Below are positions 1 to 8,396 of a stretch of 54,260 nucleotides of DNA, in pieces; within the stretch, counting starts at the first letter, position 1; every line of letters starts with the position of its first letter. Under the pieces are notes generated by a model. The model ran no database searches. It was not told the DNA's origin and worked only from the letters and a program-made list of their open reading frames with translations. This DNA is from a virus. Both the position numbers and the translations under genes were made by a program. The stretch lies in the IMG/VR virus record IMGVR_UViG_3300047300_001096, positions 1 to 54,260 of that record; one strand, 5' to 3'.

Positions 1-1411
1 CGCTAGTAGTAAATATAAGATTAAAATTTGTACGAATACGACCATCACGATCAAGTTCTGGTAAAATCTTCGAAATATAGGTATTTTGGATTTTTCCAAG
101 TTGTCGTACCTTTAAAATAGCTGCTGGAAGGGGGTGTTCTTCACTAAGTTGCTCTAGGACTTCTGCATCGGTTGAGACTGCTCCTGTTGCCGTCTTTTTT
201 CCAGTAGGGTTGAGACCAAGATAATCGAACAAGACGACACGCAGTTGCATAACACTATTAGGATTAAAAATCTTGCCAGTATCCTTTTCAAACTTTTTGA
301 CTTCTTCGAAACCATACACCACCTGTTTGGCTTTTTCAATTTCTTCATCAAGATATAGGTTGGCAGCAGCCATACGCTCTTGACTAATAGGAATTCCTAC
401 CTCCTCCATGTCCATCAAGAACAATGTACCAGGAATCAAGATTGTTTCGTATACATAACGCAATTTATCGTTAGCTTGTACAATAGGCCAGAACTTATAA
501 AATAAGTCAAAAGTTACGGCAGTATCAATACTAGCATAACGACTAATAGTATCAAAAGGAATAAGGTCGTATGTAAAATCATCTTGTAAGATGCCGTTTT
601 GCGCACAGTACGATTTCTTAAAGTCATCTAACTCTGAGTCATAGTCGCCATAATCCGTATATTTAAGTGCCAGCGGTTTTAAACCATGACTATCAGTTTC
701 ATCTAACACATAGTGCATAACCATTGTGTCATGTACTCGACTACGATCAAATGTTAAACCCAGGTGATAGGCTAACATTTTATAGTCAAACTTCATATTA
801 TGGAAAACCATTGTAAATGTACTACAAATTTTTTGCAGTAATTCTACACATTCTTCGTCCATGGCATCGCACAAGATGTATCTGCCATGTTTTGTTTTAT
901 ATGTTAGGGATACACCAAGCACATAACCATCGCGAGGGTATAATCCTGTGGTTTCTGTGTCGATTGCCACATAGCCTTGAGCATTGTCAAGAACTTCTTG
1001 TAAAAATGCTTTGGCTTCATCAGTACGGTCAATGCCTTTGAAGTCACCTTGAGCAGCGGGTTTTAGAGTACCCTTAACATACTTGTGAATACGATCACAA
1101 GCACGTTGAAAATCTGGTTTACCTTCTGGTTTAAAAGCCAACATTGCAGGATTTGAAATAGCAATGTATTTATCACTAACTAACTGACCTGCCATGTTAG
1201 TTACTGAAGTAATTTTAGCATATTCTTTGGCAGCTTCTGCACCTACAAGAATAACAAAATCATATGGTTCTAAGTCTACCTGCAAGTCTACATCTTTTTT
1301 CAGCAACTTGGTAATAGGCACACTACTCATATGGTAATGGTCAAATTCAAACTCAAAGTACTCGTGATACTTTGTACGATTTGGGGCTTTGTCAATTAGT
1401 GCGATTTTCAT
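1..1411 (-). CDS. DNA polymerase I-like (family A), N-terminal part; cut by window edge
   Basis: About 470 residues are visible. Residues 1-120 resemble a uracil-DNA-glycosylase-like fold (VILVGAEAA, then NPAMLAF), an N-terminal extension known in some phage polymerases; this part is inference. A DEDDy 3'-5' exonuclease follows, with motif I AIDTETTGL, motif II HNMKFDYKML and motif III YASID. The start of the polymerase domain follows, with STDAEVLEQL and LPAAILKVRQLGKIQNTY as in Pol I thumb regions. The fingers and palm lie outside the window. The ATG follows a short gap after the upstream primase gene, so it is the last visible gene of the helicase-primase-polymerase group. It should be the replicative polymerase of the phage. 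Confidence 0.93.
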   Translation of the reverse strand, partial: MKIALIDKAPNRTKYHEYFEFEFDHYHMSSVPITKLLKKDVDLQVDLEPYDFVILVGAEAAKEYAKITSVTNMAGQLVSDKYIAISNPAMLAFKPEGKPDFQRACDRIHKYVKGTLKPAAQGDFKGIDRTDEAKAFLQEVLDNAQGYVAIDTETTGLYPRDGYVLGVSLTYKTKHGRYILCDAMDEECVELLQKICSTFTMVFHNMKFDYKMLAYHLGLTFDRSRVHDTMVMHYVLDETDSHGLKPLALKYTDYGDYDSELDDFKKSYCAQNGILQDDFTYDLIPFDTISRYASIDTAVTFDLFYKFWPIVQANDKLRYVYETILIPGTLFLMDMEEVGIPISQERMAAANLYLDEEIEKAKQVVYGFEEVKKFEKDTGKIFNPNSVMQLRVVLFDYLGLNPTGKKTATGAVSTDAEVLEQLSEEHPLPAAILKVRQLGKIQNTYISKILPELDRDGRIRTNFNLIFTTS

Positions 1412-1438
1412 TTAATACTTTCTTATAGCGTATTTTGG

Positions 1439-2293
1439 CTATTTGGTTATATATTCTGCAATTGAGCGAACTTCGATTATATCTAGTTCGCCAGGGTCTT
1501 TGCCGTCAGGCAATTTAATAATTTCTACAATAAAGTTTTCTGCTTCAATAAGCGGTTTAAGAGTTTGGGCTGCTTTTTCTCCCGCTTCATCACCATCAAA
1601 TAATAGGTAAATGTGCGTAATGCCTTGAGCCTTAAACGGAAGTAGCTTTGACTTAGTGTCATTCTGTAATGTGTTTGTGCCGAACGCGCAGATAACATTT
1701 TCTAAACCTTTATCATATAAGTTTAGCATATCGAATATGCCTTCTACAATTACCATTGACTGGTATCCTTGTGGAAGGTGACTTGGAAATACTGGAATCT
1801 TAACACCACTAGGATAATTAATATACCTTGGATTGCCGTTTGATAGTGTATGACGACCAACAAATACTACTATTTTACCAGTAATATCTTTGATTGGAAA
1901 TATAATTCGATCTGCTAGTTTTTCTACTACATTGGTGTAAAAAGCACCAAAGTGTTTGAGTGTTTGAGGACTAACTCCACGGAACTGCTTTAGGTAAGGA
2001 GTATGCCCGTTAGGTAACTCTAATCCTAAGTGACTTGTTTTTAGCTCATTTAACTTTTCCTTGAGTGCCGCAATCTTCATAGGTACAGGATTTGTAAAAA
2101 CCCCGTAATATTTAAATAAATTTGTCTTAAAGCCACAACTAAAGCAATGAGCAACTCCAGTAACACGATCAACACGAAAACTAGGATTTGAATCTTCGTG
2201 ATCTGGGTTCAGGCATTTGATCAGGTAGTCGCGGCCGGACACACTAAATGCTAAACTGTTTTTGTTGATTAGTTCTAGTACTGGGTCGCTCAT
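1439..2293 (-). CDS. DnaG-type DNA primase (zinc finger + TOPRIM)
   Basis: 284 residues. A CHC2-type zinc-binding site is seen at C27, H32, C50 and C53 (CFSCGF). The TOPRIM domain carries EGIFD at 184-188 and FDGDEAG at 232-238, the metal-binding glutamate and DxD of primases. It would synthesise RNA primers for lagging-strand replication. It is shorter than bacterial DnaG and ends just after TOPRIM, so the C-terminal helicase-binding domain is missing or replaced by contacts with the adjacent helicase. It begins 1 nt after the helicase stop codon, which implies coupled translation. Confidence 0.93.
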   Translation of the reverse strand: MSDPVLELINKNSLAFSVSGRDYLIKCLNPDHEDSNPSFRVDRVTGVAHCFSCGFKTNLFKYYGVFTNPVPMKIAALKEKLNELKTSHLGLELPNGHTPYLKQFRGVSPQTLKHFGAFYTNVVEKLADRIIFPIKDITGKIVVFVGRHTLSNGNPRYINYPSGVKIPVFPSHLPQGYQSMVIVEGIFDMLNLYDKGLENVICAFGTNTLQNDTKSKLLPFKAQGITHIYLLFDGDEAGEKAAQTLKPLIEAENFIVEIIKLPDGKDPGELDIIEVRSIAEYITK

Positions 2294-2294
2294 T

Positions 2295-3680
2295 TTAATT
2301 CCATGGTAAGTCGGATGATGTGTCGTCTTGTTTTAAGTCAGGTTGTGTTTTCTTCCCAGCTTTCTTAACAGCTTCCTTAGCGGCTGGTTTATCCACTGAC
2401 TGTGGGCTAATGCGTAGGGTGTCCCAGTCAATCGGGCATGTAAATGCCATTTCCTTGCCGCCACGAATTTTCGTCGTTTCGAAGGAGATTGCATTTGTCT
2501 CTTTATCGTGCGCCTCCATCGTGAGAGCAATATCCGCTGCGTCCAAGATTCCCTTTGCAAAACGTGCCTCTCCATCCTTGTCGATCTGGTAAGGAGATAC
2601 CATGACGATTTCATACTTGCGTGCAAGATTTTTGAGTTTCTTGGATATTTCAATTTGTGGTTTCCAGTCGTATTGGTCTGTGCCTTCTAGTACAATTTGA
2701 TTAACATAGTCTACGACTGCAACTTTTAGCTTGTCGCCAAACTTTGCTTTGGCTTTGCCAATGTGTAAGTCGATACTACTTAGGGTCAAATCGCGGTCAT
2801 CTACAATAATCATTTGATTATCTACTTTTAGTTGATGGTTTCGTACTAGATTTTCTTCGAATTTAAATCTGTCACGATGACGCATAAACTCCATTACTGT
2901 AGCATCAGCATCTTGGAACATACCTGCTCTAGCTTTTACTACTCTGAGAACTTCGTCATCTGTTAATTTGTGTTGTTTTAAGTTTTGTAAGTTAACATTA
3001 GCTAAGATAGCTAGATTACGCTCCATTGTTTCTTGAGCGGTCATCTCAATACTGAAATAAATACTACTATTACCAGACTCGTATTGATTAACGAAAATAT
3101 TGCTACTAGTAATAGATTTACCAGATCCCCTTTTACCCCCAATGAGAATGAGTTCTTGGCGAGCAACACCGCCAAGCACGGCATCAAAAGTATTATTAAG
3201 GCCAAGATAAACACGTTCTTTTTCCAAATCGTCTGGGTGGCGAAACATCATCATATCAGCCATAGTAAAGACTTTTTCTGATGTGTGCGTTTTTTCTTCA
3301 ATTGTTAATGCTAAGTTTGCTAAGTTATCTTTTATTTCGTTTGAATCGTATAGTGGTAGTTTGTCTACAAATTTGTCTAATAATTTTACCGTTTCATTTT
3401 GTGTATACTGATCAATTAGCGCATCAAGCGCCACTTCAGCTGAAACGTCAGGAACCTCGGTTAACCGAAGGGTTGCTAACGTCTTAGACGCTGGACCCTC
3501 CCTTAAGGTTAGCTCAAGATCGTCAAATGACGGAACGGCACTGTATTTCTCGTAATACTTATTTATAGCGCCGTACAAGGAAGAGTAGGCAGCGTCTAAA
3601 AATACTAATTTGAGTTTAGCCCAGATATCTAGGTTTCGCTCGCTTAGCAATTTATTTAAGACTACTGCGGATGTATCCAA
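2295..3680 (-). CDS. Replicative DnaB-like helicase (RecA fold)
   Basis: 461 residues. Walker A is GGKRGSGKS at 181-189. SIEMTAQETMER is the DnaB-type motif after it, and VAVVDYVNQ is Walker B. A helical N-terminal domain of about 150 residues precedes the ATPase. The last residues are acidic and end SSDLPWN, resembling an SSB-type C-terminal tip. The start is a TTG just 2 nt after the upstream stop with AGGG upstream; no closer ATG keeps the N-terminal domain. It should unwind DNA at the fork with the adjacent primase and polymerase. Confidence 0.9.
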   Translation of the reverse strand: MDTSAVVLNKLLSERNLDIWAKLKLVFLDAAYSSLYGAINKYYEKYSAVPSFDDLELTLREGPASKTLATLRLTEVPDVSAEVALDALIDQYTQNETVKLLDKFVDKLPLYDSNEIKDNLANLALTIEEKTHTSEKVFTMADMMMFRHPDDLEKERVYLGLNNTFDAVLGGVARQELILIGGKRGSGKSITSSNIFVNQYESGNSSIYFSIEMTAQETMERNLAILANVNLQNLKQHKLTDDEVLRVVKARAGMFQDADATVMEFMRHRDRFKFEENLVRNHQLKVDNQMIIVDDRDLTLSSIDLHIGKAKAKFGDKLKVAVVDYVNQIVLEGTDQYDWKPQIEISKKLKNLARKYEIVMVSPYQIDKDGEARFAKGILDAADIALTMEAHDKETNAISFETTKIRGGKEMAFTCPIDWDTLRISPQSVDKPAAKEAVKKAGKKTQPDLKQDDTSSDLPWN

Positions 3681-3682
3681 GA

Positions 3683-3982
3683 TTACCCTACTTTCGATTC
3701 GTTATCAATAATAACTTGGTCAATAATTTCTGTGACTTTATAGAGCACAGCTTCTCTTAATTTTTTAATATCTTGTTGATAAGCAGTATCTTTGTCATAT
3801 AAGAGACTCAACTGCTCATGAGTAATTAGTTGTTGCAAACCAAAATAGATATGATCGTATGCCATTGTACTTTCAGGCATAATTTCTATTTGTGCAGTTT
3901 TGCCGTAATTATGAACGGCTTGTTTAACAACCTCTTCTACTGTAAAAGAGTCGTTGTCATGATATGTAATTGTAACTTTCAT
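3683..3982 (-). CDS. Hypothetical 99-residue protein upstream of helicase
   Basis: Not recognised. Soluble, with a beta-like N-terminus (MKVTITYHDNDSFTVEE) and a helical, charged C-terminal half. It is the first gene of the group leading into helicase, primase and polymerase, stopping 2 nt before the helicase start. Position alone suggests a replication accessory such as a helicase loader, but no motif supports that. Confidence 0.7.
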   Translation of the reverse strand: MKVTITYHDNDSFTVEEVVKQAVHNYGKTAQIEIMPESTMAYDHIYFGLQQLITHEQLSLLYDKDTAYQQDIKKLREAVLYKVTEIIDQVIIDNESKVG

Positions 3983-3999
3983 ATTCGACTCGCTAAAGT

Positions 4000-4034
4000 A
4001 AAAAAGGTCGGGAGCTTTTTAAGAACTCCCGACC
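4000..4034 (-). terminator. Intrinsic terminator
   Basis: On the minus strand GGTCGGGAG pairs with CTCCCGACC (9 bp, 11-nt loop) and is followed by TTTTTT. It lies just after the stop of the multi-HTH gene and before the helicase group, so it separates the ligase/regulator operon from the replisome genes. Confidence 0.9.
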
Positions 4035-4054
4035 AATCGTGTTATAAAACTAGA

Positions 4055-4801
4055 TTAAGCAGCAGCTTTGGCTTCTGCTTTAGCCTTCTTTGCAGCACCA
4101 TCGTAATCGGCAACTTTAATGCCACGACGTGTCAACAATGTGCGAAGACCGCGTTCTGTTTTGTCCACTGCTTTAGCAATGTCAGCAACAGTCATAGTGC
4201 TGATTTTGTCGCCAAGGGCTGTAACTGGATCAACAGTTTCTTTAGCATGAGAAACGCGCTGTGCGGGAATCTTAGCAATTTGACCTTTGCGTGTCAGGCT
4301 CAAAGCCTTACCACGAACAGAGGCAACTGTTTTATTCAGGGCAGTAGCGATATCTTCGATGAAGCTACCTGCGTCAGCCATAGCGATAAACTTAGCTTCT
4401 TCAGCTTCAGTATATGTACGAGCCACTTCGACTTTTTCAGCAGGCTTCACTGAACCAGTCAATTCCAATGCCAAGAGTTTACCTTGGATTTGTTTTGCAG
4501 AGAATTTGCCACCAGCAAAAGACTCAGCGATTTCTTTGTAAGTCATGCGACCAGCGTTGTTAACAACGAAGTCAGCCAAGTTTGCGCTTTCATCAGGTGT
4601 AAAGGCACTTGTTTTTTCTTTAGCCATAGATGCAACTTCGCAATCGAGTTGACGCAACTTAGAGGCAACAGAGCGAGTTGTGAAGCCCAAAGCCTCAGCA
4701 GCACGTTCTACAGTGTCAACGCTAACAGGTGATTCGCCATTAACGATGCTCATCAATTGGTCGATAGCTTCGTCAGACCATTTTTTAGCTTTTTCAGTCA
4801 T
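4055..4801 (-). CDS. Protein of four tandem Myb/HTH-like repeats, probable DNA-binding protein
   Basis: 248 residues made of about four diverged repeats of a three-helix SANT/HTH-like unit. Each has an aromatic entry (WSDEAI, FTPDES, YTEAEE), an ED/KEIAE-like turn helix and a recognition helix with the pattern SVxxKxxxL (RSVASKLRQL, KQIQGKLLAL, ASVRGKALSL, RGLRTLLTRR). The C-terminus is Lys/Ala-rich. It is the multi-repeat member of a family whose single-unit members lie at 7779, 28997, 30672, 31959 and 35894. Its start overlaps the end of the ligase C-terminal gene by 8 nt. A role in transcription or replication control is inferred; the target sites are unknown. Confidence 0.7.
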   Translation of the reverse strand: MTEKAKKWSDEAIDQLMSIVNGESPVSVDTVERAAEALGFTTRSVASKLRQLDCEVASMAKEKTSAFTPDESANLADFVVNNAGRMTYKEIAESFAGGKFSAKQIQGKLLALELTGSVKPAEKVEVARTYTEAEEAKFIAMADAGSFIEDIATALNKTVASVRGKALSLTRKGQIAKIPAQRVSHAKETVDPVTALGDKISTMTVADIAKAVDKTERGLRTLLTRRGIKVADYDGAAKKAKAEAKAAA

Positions 4802-5555
4802 TTTTGTTTTCTTTCAAGAAAGTATTTAAGTTTGTGATAATTGTAATACCGAGAGACTCGGCTTTTTTGCGTTTTGAACTACCTTTATCTTCTTCGTCAA
4901 CTAAATAATCAGTAGCTTTAGTTACTGATTCTACTGGTGTGTAGCCTGCCTCTTCTAATGATTTGTAGGCTTCTGCTTTAGTTTTGTAAGAAGATAATTT
5001 TCCTGTGATACAAATAGTTTTTTGATTGGTATTCGTATTGGAATTCTTTTGAGATTTAAACGAGAAAGGCAAAAACTCTCTCATCTCTTGGAAATCAGTC
5101 TCAAGCCAGTTGACTAAGTTTTGGGTTACTTTGTCGCCTAATCCAGCTTGCTTGCAAGTATCGTAACTGATCTCGTCTACAGATGTGACTACATCACACA
5201 ATTTTTTACTTGCAGTAGCACCTACTAAGGGAATAGAAAAACTAGCAATAACTGTGGCTAAATCAGCAGACTTTGATCGTTCGATTTCATCCAGTAGTTT
5301 TAGTGCTACTTTCTCACTACCTAGTGATTCTACAACTTGCTCTTGATCGAGATAAAACAATTCAGTAATATCACTCAAGCCAAGTTTTTCAACTGTGCGA
5401 GAACCCATACCTTTAATGCCAAGAGTCTTACAGAAGTGTTCGACCTTTTTATTTAACTGAGCGCCACAAGCCGTGTTTCTACAAAAGAGCTGATCGTTGA
5501 CCAGTTCAAGTGGGTAATTACAGCAAGGACATTCAGTTGGTATTTCGATTCTCAT
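4794..5555 (-). CDS. NAD-dependent DNA ligase, C-terminal part (Zn finger, HhH, BRCT)
   Basis: 253 residues corresponding to the C-terminal half of LigA. A four-cysteine zinc finger (C9, C12, C25, C30) is followed by helix-hairpin-helix repeats (GIKGMGSRTVEKL, FSIPLVGATASKKL) and a BRCT domain (KTICITGKLSSYKTKAEAYKSLEEAG). The adenylation and OB domains are encoded by the next upstream gene (5642-6598). Split NAD ligases are known from T5-like phages. An own sigma70-like promoter (5581-5609) precedes this half, so the two parts can be expressed separately. It should bind DNA and position the catalytic half. Confidence 0.9.
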   Translation of the reverse strand: MRIEIPTECPCCNYPLELVNDQLFCRNTACGAQLNKKVEHFCKTLGIKGMGSRTVEKLGLSDITELFYLDQEQVVESLGSEKVALKLLDEIERSKSADLATVIASFSIPLVGATASKKLCDVVTSVDEISYDTCKQAGLGDKVTQNLVNWLETDFQEMREFLPFSFKSQKNSNTNTNQKTICITGKLSSYKTKAEAYKSLEEAGYTPVESVTKATDYLVDEEDKGSSKRKKAESLGITIITNLNTFLKENKND

Positions 5556-5580
5556 AGTTTATTTATCAATTTAAGTATCT

Positions 5581-5609
5581 ATTATACTTGATTAAGTCGC
5601 CTCGGACAA
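5581..5609 (-). promoter_or_regulatory. Sigma70-like promoter for ligase C-terminal gene
   Basis: Minus strand: TTGTCC, 17 nt, TATAAT, ending 25 nt upstream of the start of the ligase C-terminal gene. It sits in the gap between the two ligase halves. Confidence 0.8.
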
Positions 5610-5641
5610 GTGAAAATTTCTCTTGCCCTTGGCTAAAAATT

Positions 5642-6598
5642 TTATGCATCTACTTTGTGAAGTATGCAAGGGATAATTTCACCTGATCTAATTATGGCTA
5701 CGGTGTCTCCGATTTGGAGGTCAAGCATTTCAATAAAACCAGGGTTATTAAGAGTAGCCCGACTGACGAGGGCATCGCCAATATAAACAGGCTCAAGAAT
5801 AGCAACTGGAGTGACTTTGCCACTTTTGCCAACTTGCCATTCAACATCAAGGAGTTTAGTTTCAACATGAGCTGCTCGCTCTTTCTTTGCATATGCACCA
5901 CGTGGATGCTTGGCTGTGTATCCCATTTCTTGGAATACTTGGTTATCATTTACACGAAATACTACACCATCACAAGGATAGATTTTATCCAAGTCAGGTT
6001 CGCTGATTACATTGAATCCGAACTGCTTAAGCATAACTAAATCTTGACGATAAGTTGTAGTAATGCATGGCTGAGAACCATAGGCAAAGAAACTCAGCGC
6101 ACGAGTACTAAACTCTGTTGAATCTTTTAAGTTAAGTGAGCCTGCTGCATAATTACGAGCATTTTCAATATACTTTGGAGCAACAATCTCGCCAGTAATT
6201 TGCACAACGCCTGTTAATGGAATTGTATGTGGAACTAATCCAGTATGGCTCAAGATTTTGTCAGTAATGATTTGACCCTCAACACCATCACCACGAGTTA
6301 ATGCCCGTACAAGTGTGCCATCAACATACAGTAAGCTAATAGCAGCACCATCGAGCTTGGCAGTAGTAACAATATCACTAATGCCTTCCAAAGGACGTTT
6401 TTGATCTTCATCTTCGTAATACTTTTGTAGTGAATACATTTGATAAACATGACGCTCGACATTGCCGTGCTGCTTAGCACCAACGGCATTATATCCGATC
6501 GACTCTGCAAGTCGATCGAACTGGTCGTCACTAATGATCGGAGCACCACTGTAATAGGCTCGCGAAGCTAAATTTAAATATTGTTCAAGTTTATTCAT
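5642..6598 (-). CDS. NAD-dependent DNA ligase, N-terminal part (adenylation + OB)
   Basis: 318 residues. A short Ia-like NAD-binding segment (AYYSGAPIISDDQFDRL) precedes the adenylation domain, whose active-site lysine is K81 in AKLDGAA; RGDGVEGQIIT is the following conserved motif. The OB fold contains GKSGKVTPVAILEPV and IRSGEIIP. It stops where LigA would continue into the zinc finger, which is encoded by 4794-5555. It catalyses self-adenylation with NAD and nick sealing. A consensus promoter (6606-6634) lies directly upstream; the gap to the ATG is only 7 nt, so the mRNA may be almost leaderless. Confidence 0.92.
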   Translation of the reverse strand: MNKLEQYLNLASRAYYSGAPIISDDQFDRLAESIGYNAVGAKQHGNVERHVYQMYSLQKYYEDEDQKRPLEGISDIVTTAKLDGAAISLLYVDGTLVRALTRGDGVEGQIITDKILSHTGLVPHTIPLTGVVQITGEIVAPKYIENARNYAAGSLNLKDSTEFSTRALSFFAYGSQPCITTTYRQDLVMLKQFGFNVISEPDLDKIYPCDGVVFRVNDNQVFQEMGYTAKHPRGAYAKKERAAHVETKLLDVEWQVGKSGKVTPVAILEPVYIGDALVSRATLNNPGFIEMLDLQIGDTVAIIRSGEIIPCILHKVDA

Positions 6599-6605
6599 AA
6601 GTATT

Positions 6606-6634
6606 ATTATACCAGTTTAAGCATTACAAATCAA
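6606..6634 (-). promoter_or_regulatory. Sigma70-like promoter for split ligase
   Basis: Minus strand: TTGATT, 17 nt, TATAAT. The -10 hexamer ends 7 nt before the ligase ATG. The -35 lies in the 3' end of the PC4-like gene. Confidence 0.85.
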
Positions 6635-6923
6635 GATTATTTTCTTCTCGCAGTATCTTAGCGGCATAGTGACGAATAATATCTTCGCCTTCGGCCCGTG
6701 AACAAATATCCAATAATCCGTCTAGCAGACTATAGATATTTTCTGTGGATGCAGGAATCGAGATGCCTTCTCGTGATGCTTGCCAGTCACCTTCATAGGT
6801 AAGAAAGTATTTGCGAAGTTGGATATATTCAATTTCTCGAAATTCGTTTACAACCAATCGAACCTGGAAACCTTTGTCCATGTTTTCTTCGATTAGTTTG
6901 TTGTAGTGAATATTGTCATCCAT
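6624..6923 (-). CDS. PC4/p15-like ssDNA-binding protein
   Basis: 99 residues. The core VRLVVNEFREIEYIQLRKYF, then GDWQASREGISIP, matches the PC4 coactivator fold: a curved beta sheet (VNEF...YxxIR) followed by the GI(S/T)(L/I)P strand and a C-terminal helix. PC4-like proteins bind single-stranded DNA and act in transcription or replication. The start codon overlaps the stop of the upstream gene (TAATG), so it is translated with the HTH protein at 6923-7549. A role in early transcription or at the fork is inferred. Confidence 0.7.
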   Translation of the reverse strand: MDDNIHYNKLIEENMDKGFQVRLVVNEFREIEYIQLRKYFLTYEGDWQASREGISIPASTENIYSLLDGLLDICSRAEGEDIIRHYAAKILREENNLDL

Positions 6924-7549
6924 TAGATTTTAACTCCTAGTTCACGCAAGTGTTCTAAGCTAGCAAGTTCGCTAACTTCTTGATACGCTGATTGCAACCA
7001 ACGATCTGATAACAACCAAATGCGATATACAAATCCGTACTTGTCAGATTTTTGTTCTGCATCAATGCGTGCAATTGAATCATAGCGTGAACTATAAACA
7101 ACTTCACCAATTTTGAATCGGTCACGAATTGCGCCGTCTGGAATCAGTTCTGGTGTAAAGTAACTAGATCCAGGCACACGAATTGGCACACTATTACCTT
7201 CTAGTACATCTTTGATAAATTTACTGCTACGATAAGTCATCTTTGAGATAGCGTCTACAGTTTCACCATTTAAGTACTCTGAAATAATATAAATTTTTTC
7301 TTCCTGCGTTGCAGGTTTACCGCGAAGTTGTGACTTGCGCTGTGCGGTGCGAACTTGTTTTTGTTTATATTCTTCAATAATAGTACCCAGTCGAGTAGTA
7401 TTATAACTCATGCCTAACATAGCGCAAGCGTCTTTTTTGGTAATAGGTTTCTTACCTTCTTCTGTAGGTTCGAGCAAACGAATGACACGGCTAATATTAG
7501 CATCAGTCATCATTTCTTCTTCACTAGCGGAACGCTTGCGTGTTGCCAT
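6923..7549 (-). CDS. Predicted HTH DNA-binding protein
   Basis: 208 residues from the ATG at 7549, chosen for its AAGGAAAA ribosome site and because it directly follows the stop of the upstream gene; a longer reading frame to 7627 would overlap that gene. Two HTH-like segments are visible: ITKKDACAMLGMSYNTTRL and IISEYLNGETVDAISKMTYRSSKF. The C-terminal part is beta-rich (RFKIGEVVYSSRYDSIARI...YGFVYRIWLL). Family not recognised. Its coupling to the PC4-like gene suggests a shared role in transcription. Confidence 0.7.
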   Translation of the reverse strand: MATRKRSASEEEMMTDANISRVIRLLEPTEEGKKPITKKDACAMLGMSYNTTRLGTIIEEYKQKQVRTAQRKSQLRGKPATQEEKIYIISEYLNGETVDAISKMTYRSSKFIKDVLEGNSVPIRVPGSSYFTPELIPDGAIRDRFKIGEVVYSSRYDSIARIDAEQKSDKYGFVYRIWLLSDRWLQSAYQEVSELASLEHLRELGVKI

Positions 7550-7550
7550 G

Positions 7551-7748
7551 TTATTTTCCTTTTTTGATTCGGTTGATAGCTTTGGTTTTTTCTGAAGGCA
7601 CTTTCTTTTCGAGTTCTGCTTTAGCACAAGCTATTCGCACATCTCGGAGCAGGGCTTCATCATCCCACTCTAGCTTTGTTGACCCGTCTAGGTAAGTAGT
7701 AACTGTTAAGTGACTACCTTTATTGACTTTGAGTACTTTATTGACCAT
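7551..7748 (-). CDS. Hypothetical 65-residue basic protein
   Basis: Not recognised. Lys-rich C-terminus (KKVPSEKTKAINRIKKGK) and a short N-terminal beta-like stretch with a WDDEALLRDVRIAC helix. It ends 1 nt before the start of the HTH gene at 7549, so both are probably co-translated. Confidence 0.65.
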   Translation of the reverse strand: MVNKVLKVNKGSHLTVTTYLDGSTKLEWDDEALLRDVRIACAKAELEKKVPSEKTKAINRIKKGK

Positions 7749-7751
7749 AAT

Positions 7752-7775
7752 AAAAAAGGCGGCACAAAGCCGCCT
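7752..7775 (-). terminator. Intrinsic terminator
   Basis: Minus strand AGGCGGC pairs with GCCGCCT (7 bp, 5-nt loop) followed by TTTTTA. It lies 3 nt beyond the stop of the 7779-8135 gene. Confidence 0.9.
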
Positions 7776-7778
7776 GTA

Positions 7779-8135
7779 TCATTTCAGGATTGACAAGAAG
7801 TAAACAGCAGCCTTACCAGTAAGTTTGCTGAGAATATCTTCGTCTACTTCTTTGCCTGCGGCTTCAATAGCCGTACGCAATTCTGCGATTGAAGATTCTT
7901 TTGACACACGCTTTGTGCCTTCGCCACTGGGTTTAGCAGTTTTGGTAGGAGCAGAGCCTGCTTCTTTTTTCACATAGACACCAGCCTGTACCAGTACCAT
8001 GCGCACACCATTAGGAGACATTTCGATTTCTTCTGCAATGTCTTTGATGATTTCAGTTGAAGACTCAGGTGTTGGACCTGCTGCTTCGTATTTTTCAATA
8101 ACTTCTTTTTTGAGTTCGTCTGTCCAAGTTGCCAT
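7779..8135 (-). CDS. HTH-like DNA-binding protein, member of phage paralog family
   Basis: 118 residues. WTDELKKEVIEKYEAAGPTPE opens a three-helix HTH unit, IIKDIAEEIEMSPNGVRMVLVQAGVYVKKE is the turn and recognition helix, then a Pro/Lys/Ser linker and a helical C-terminus (DILSKLTGKAAVYFLSILK). The same order (HTH, VYxKK, linker, SL-K-N-like helix) recurs in genes at 28997, 30672, 31959 and 35894, and as tandem units at 4055. Strongly terminated on its own. Regulator role is inferred from the fold. Confidence 0.7.
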   Translation of the reverse strand: MATWTDELKKEVIEKYEAAGPTPESSTEIIKDIAEEIEMSPNGVRMVLVQAGVYVKKEAGSAPTKTAKPSGEGTKRVSKESSIAELRTAIEAAGKEVDEDILSKLTGKAAVYFLSILK

Positions 8136-8147
8136 TATATGCTTTCT

Positions 8148-8396
8148 TTAGTGTTGAGTTTTTTGTGTTTTTGGATTGCCTGATTTTACCAAATCATTTT
8201 CTATTAATGAATTGTAAGCAGCTTCGTACGCACATACTATAGTATATAGGTTTTCTGTGGGTATAAGGCTGTCGGGAAGTGCATCAGGCATACTATGTGT
8301 ACGAATACACATTTCTTCGATTTTAGTACGAATTTGTAAACTTACTTTAACTGCGTCTAACAGTATCTCACTATCCCAAGTCTTGAATTTAGACAT
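8148..8396 (-). CDS. Hypothetical 82-residue protein
   Basis: Not recognised; mostly helical (TWDSEILLDAVKVSLQIRTKIEEM). Its start overlaps the end of the 8389-8661 gene by 8 nt, so it belongs to the operon driven from the promoter at 8692-8720. Confidence 0.65.
   Translation of the reverse strand: MSKFKTWDSEILLDAVKVSLQIRTKIEEMCIRTHSMPDALPDSLIPTENLYTIVCAYEAAYNSLIENDLVKSGNPKTQKTQH

Noticed and set aside
3830-4453. 207-codon plus-strand frame over the HTH gene
   Set aside because: Antisense to two well-supported minus-strand genes and crosses the terminator; Cys/Phe-rich composition typical of shadow frames.
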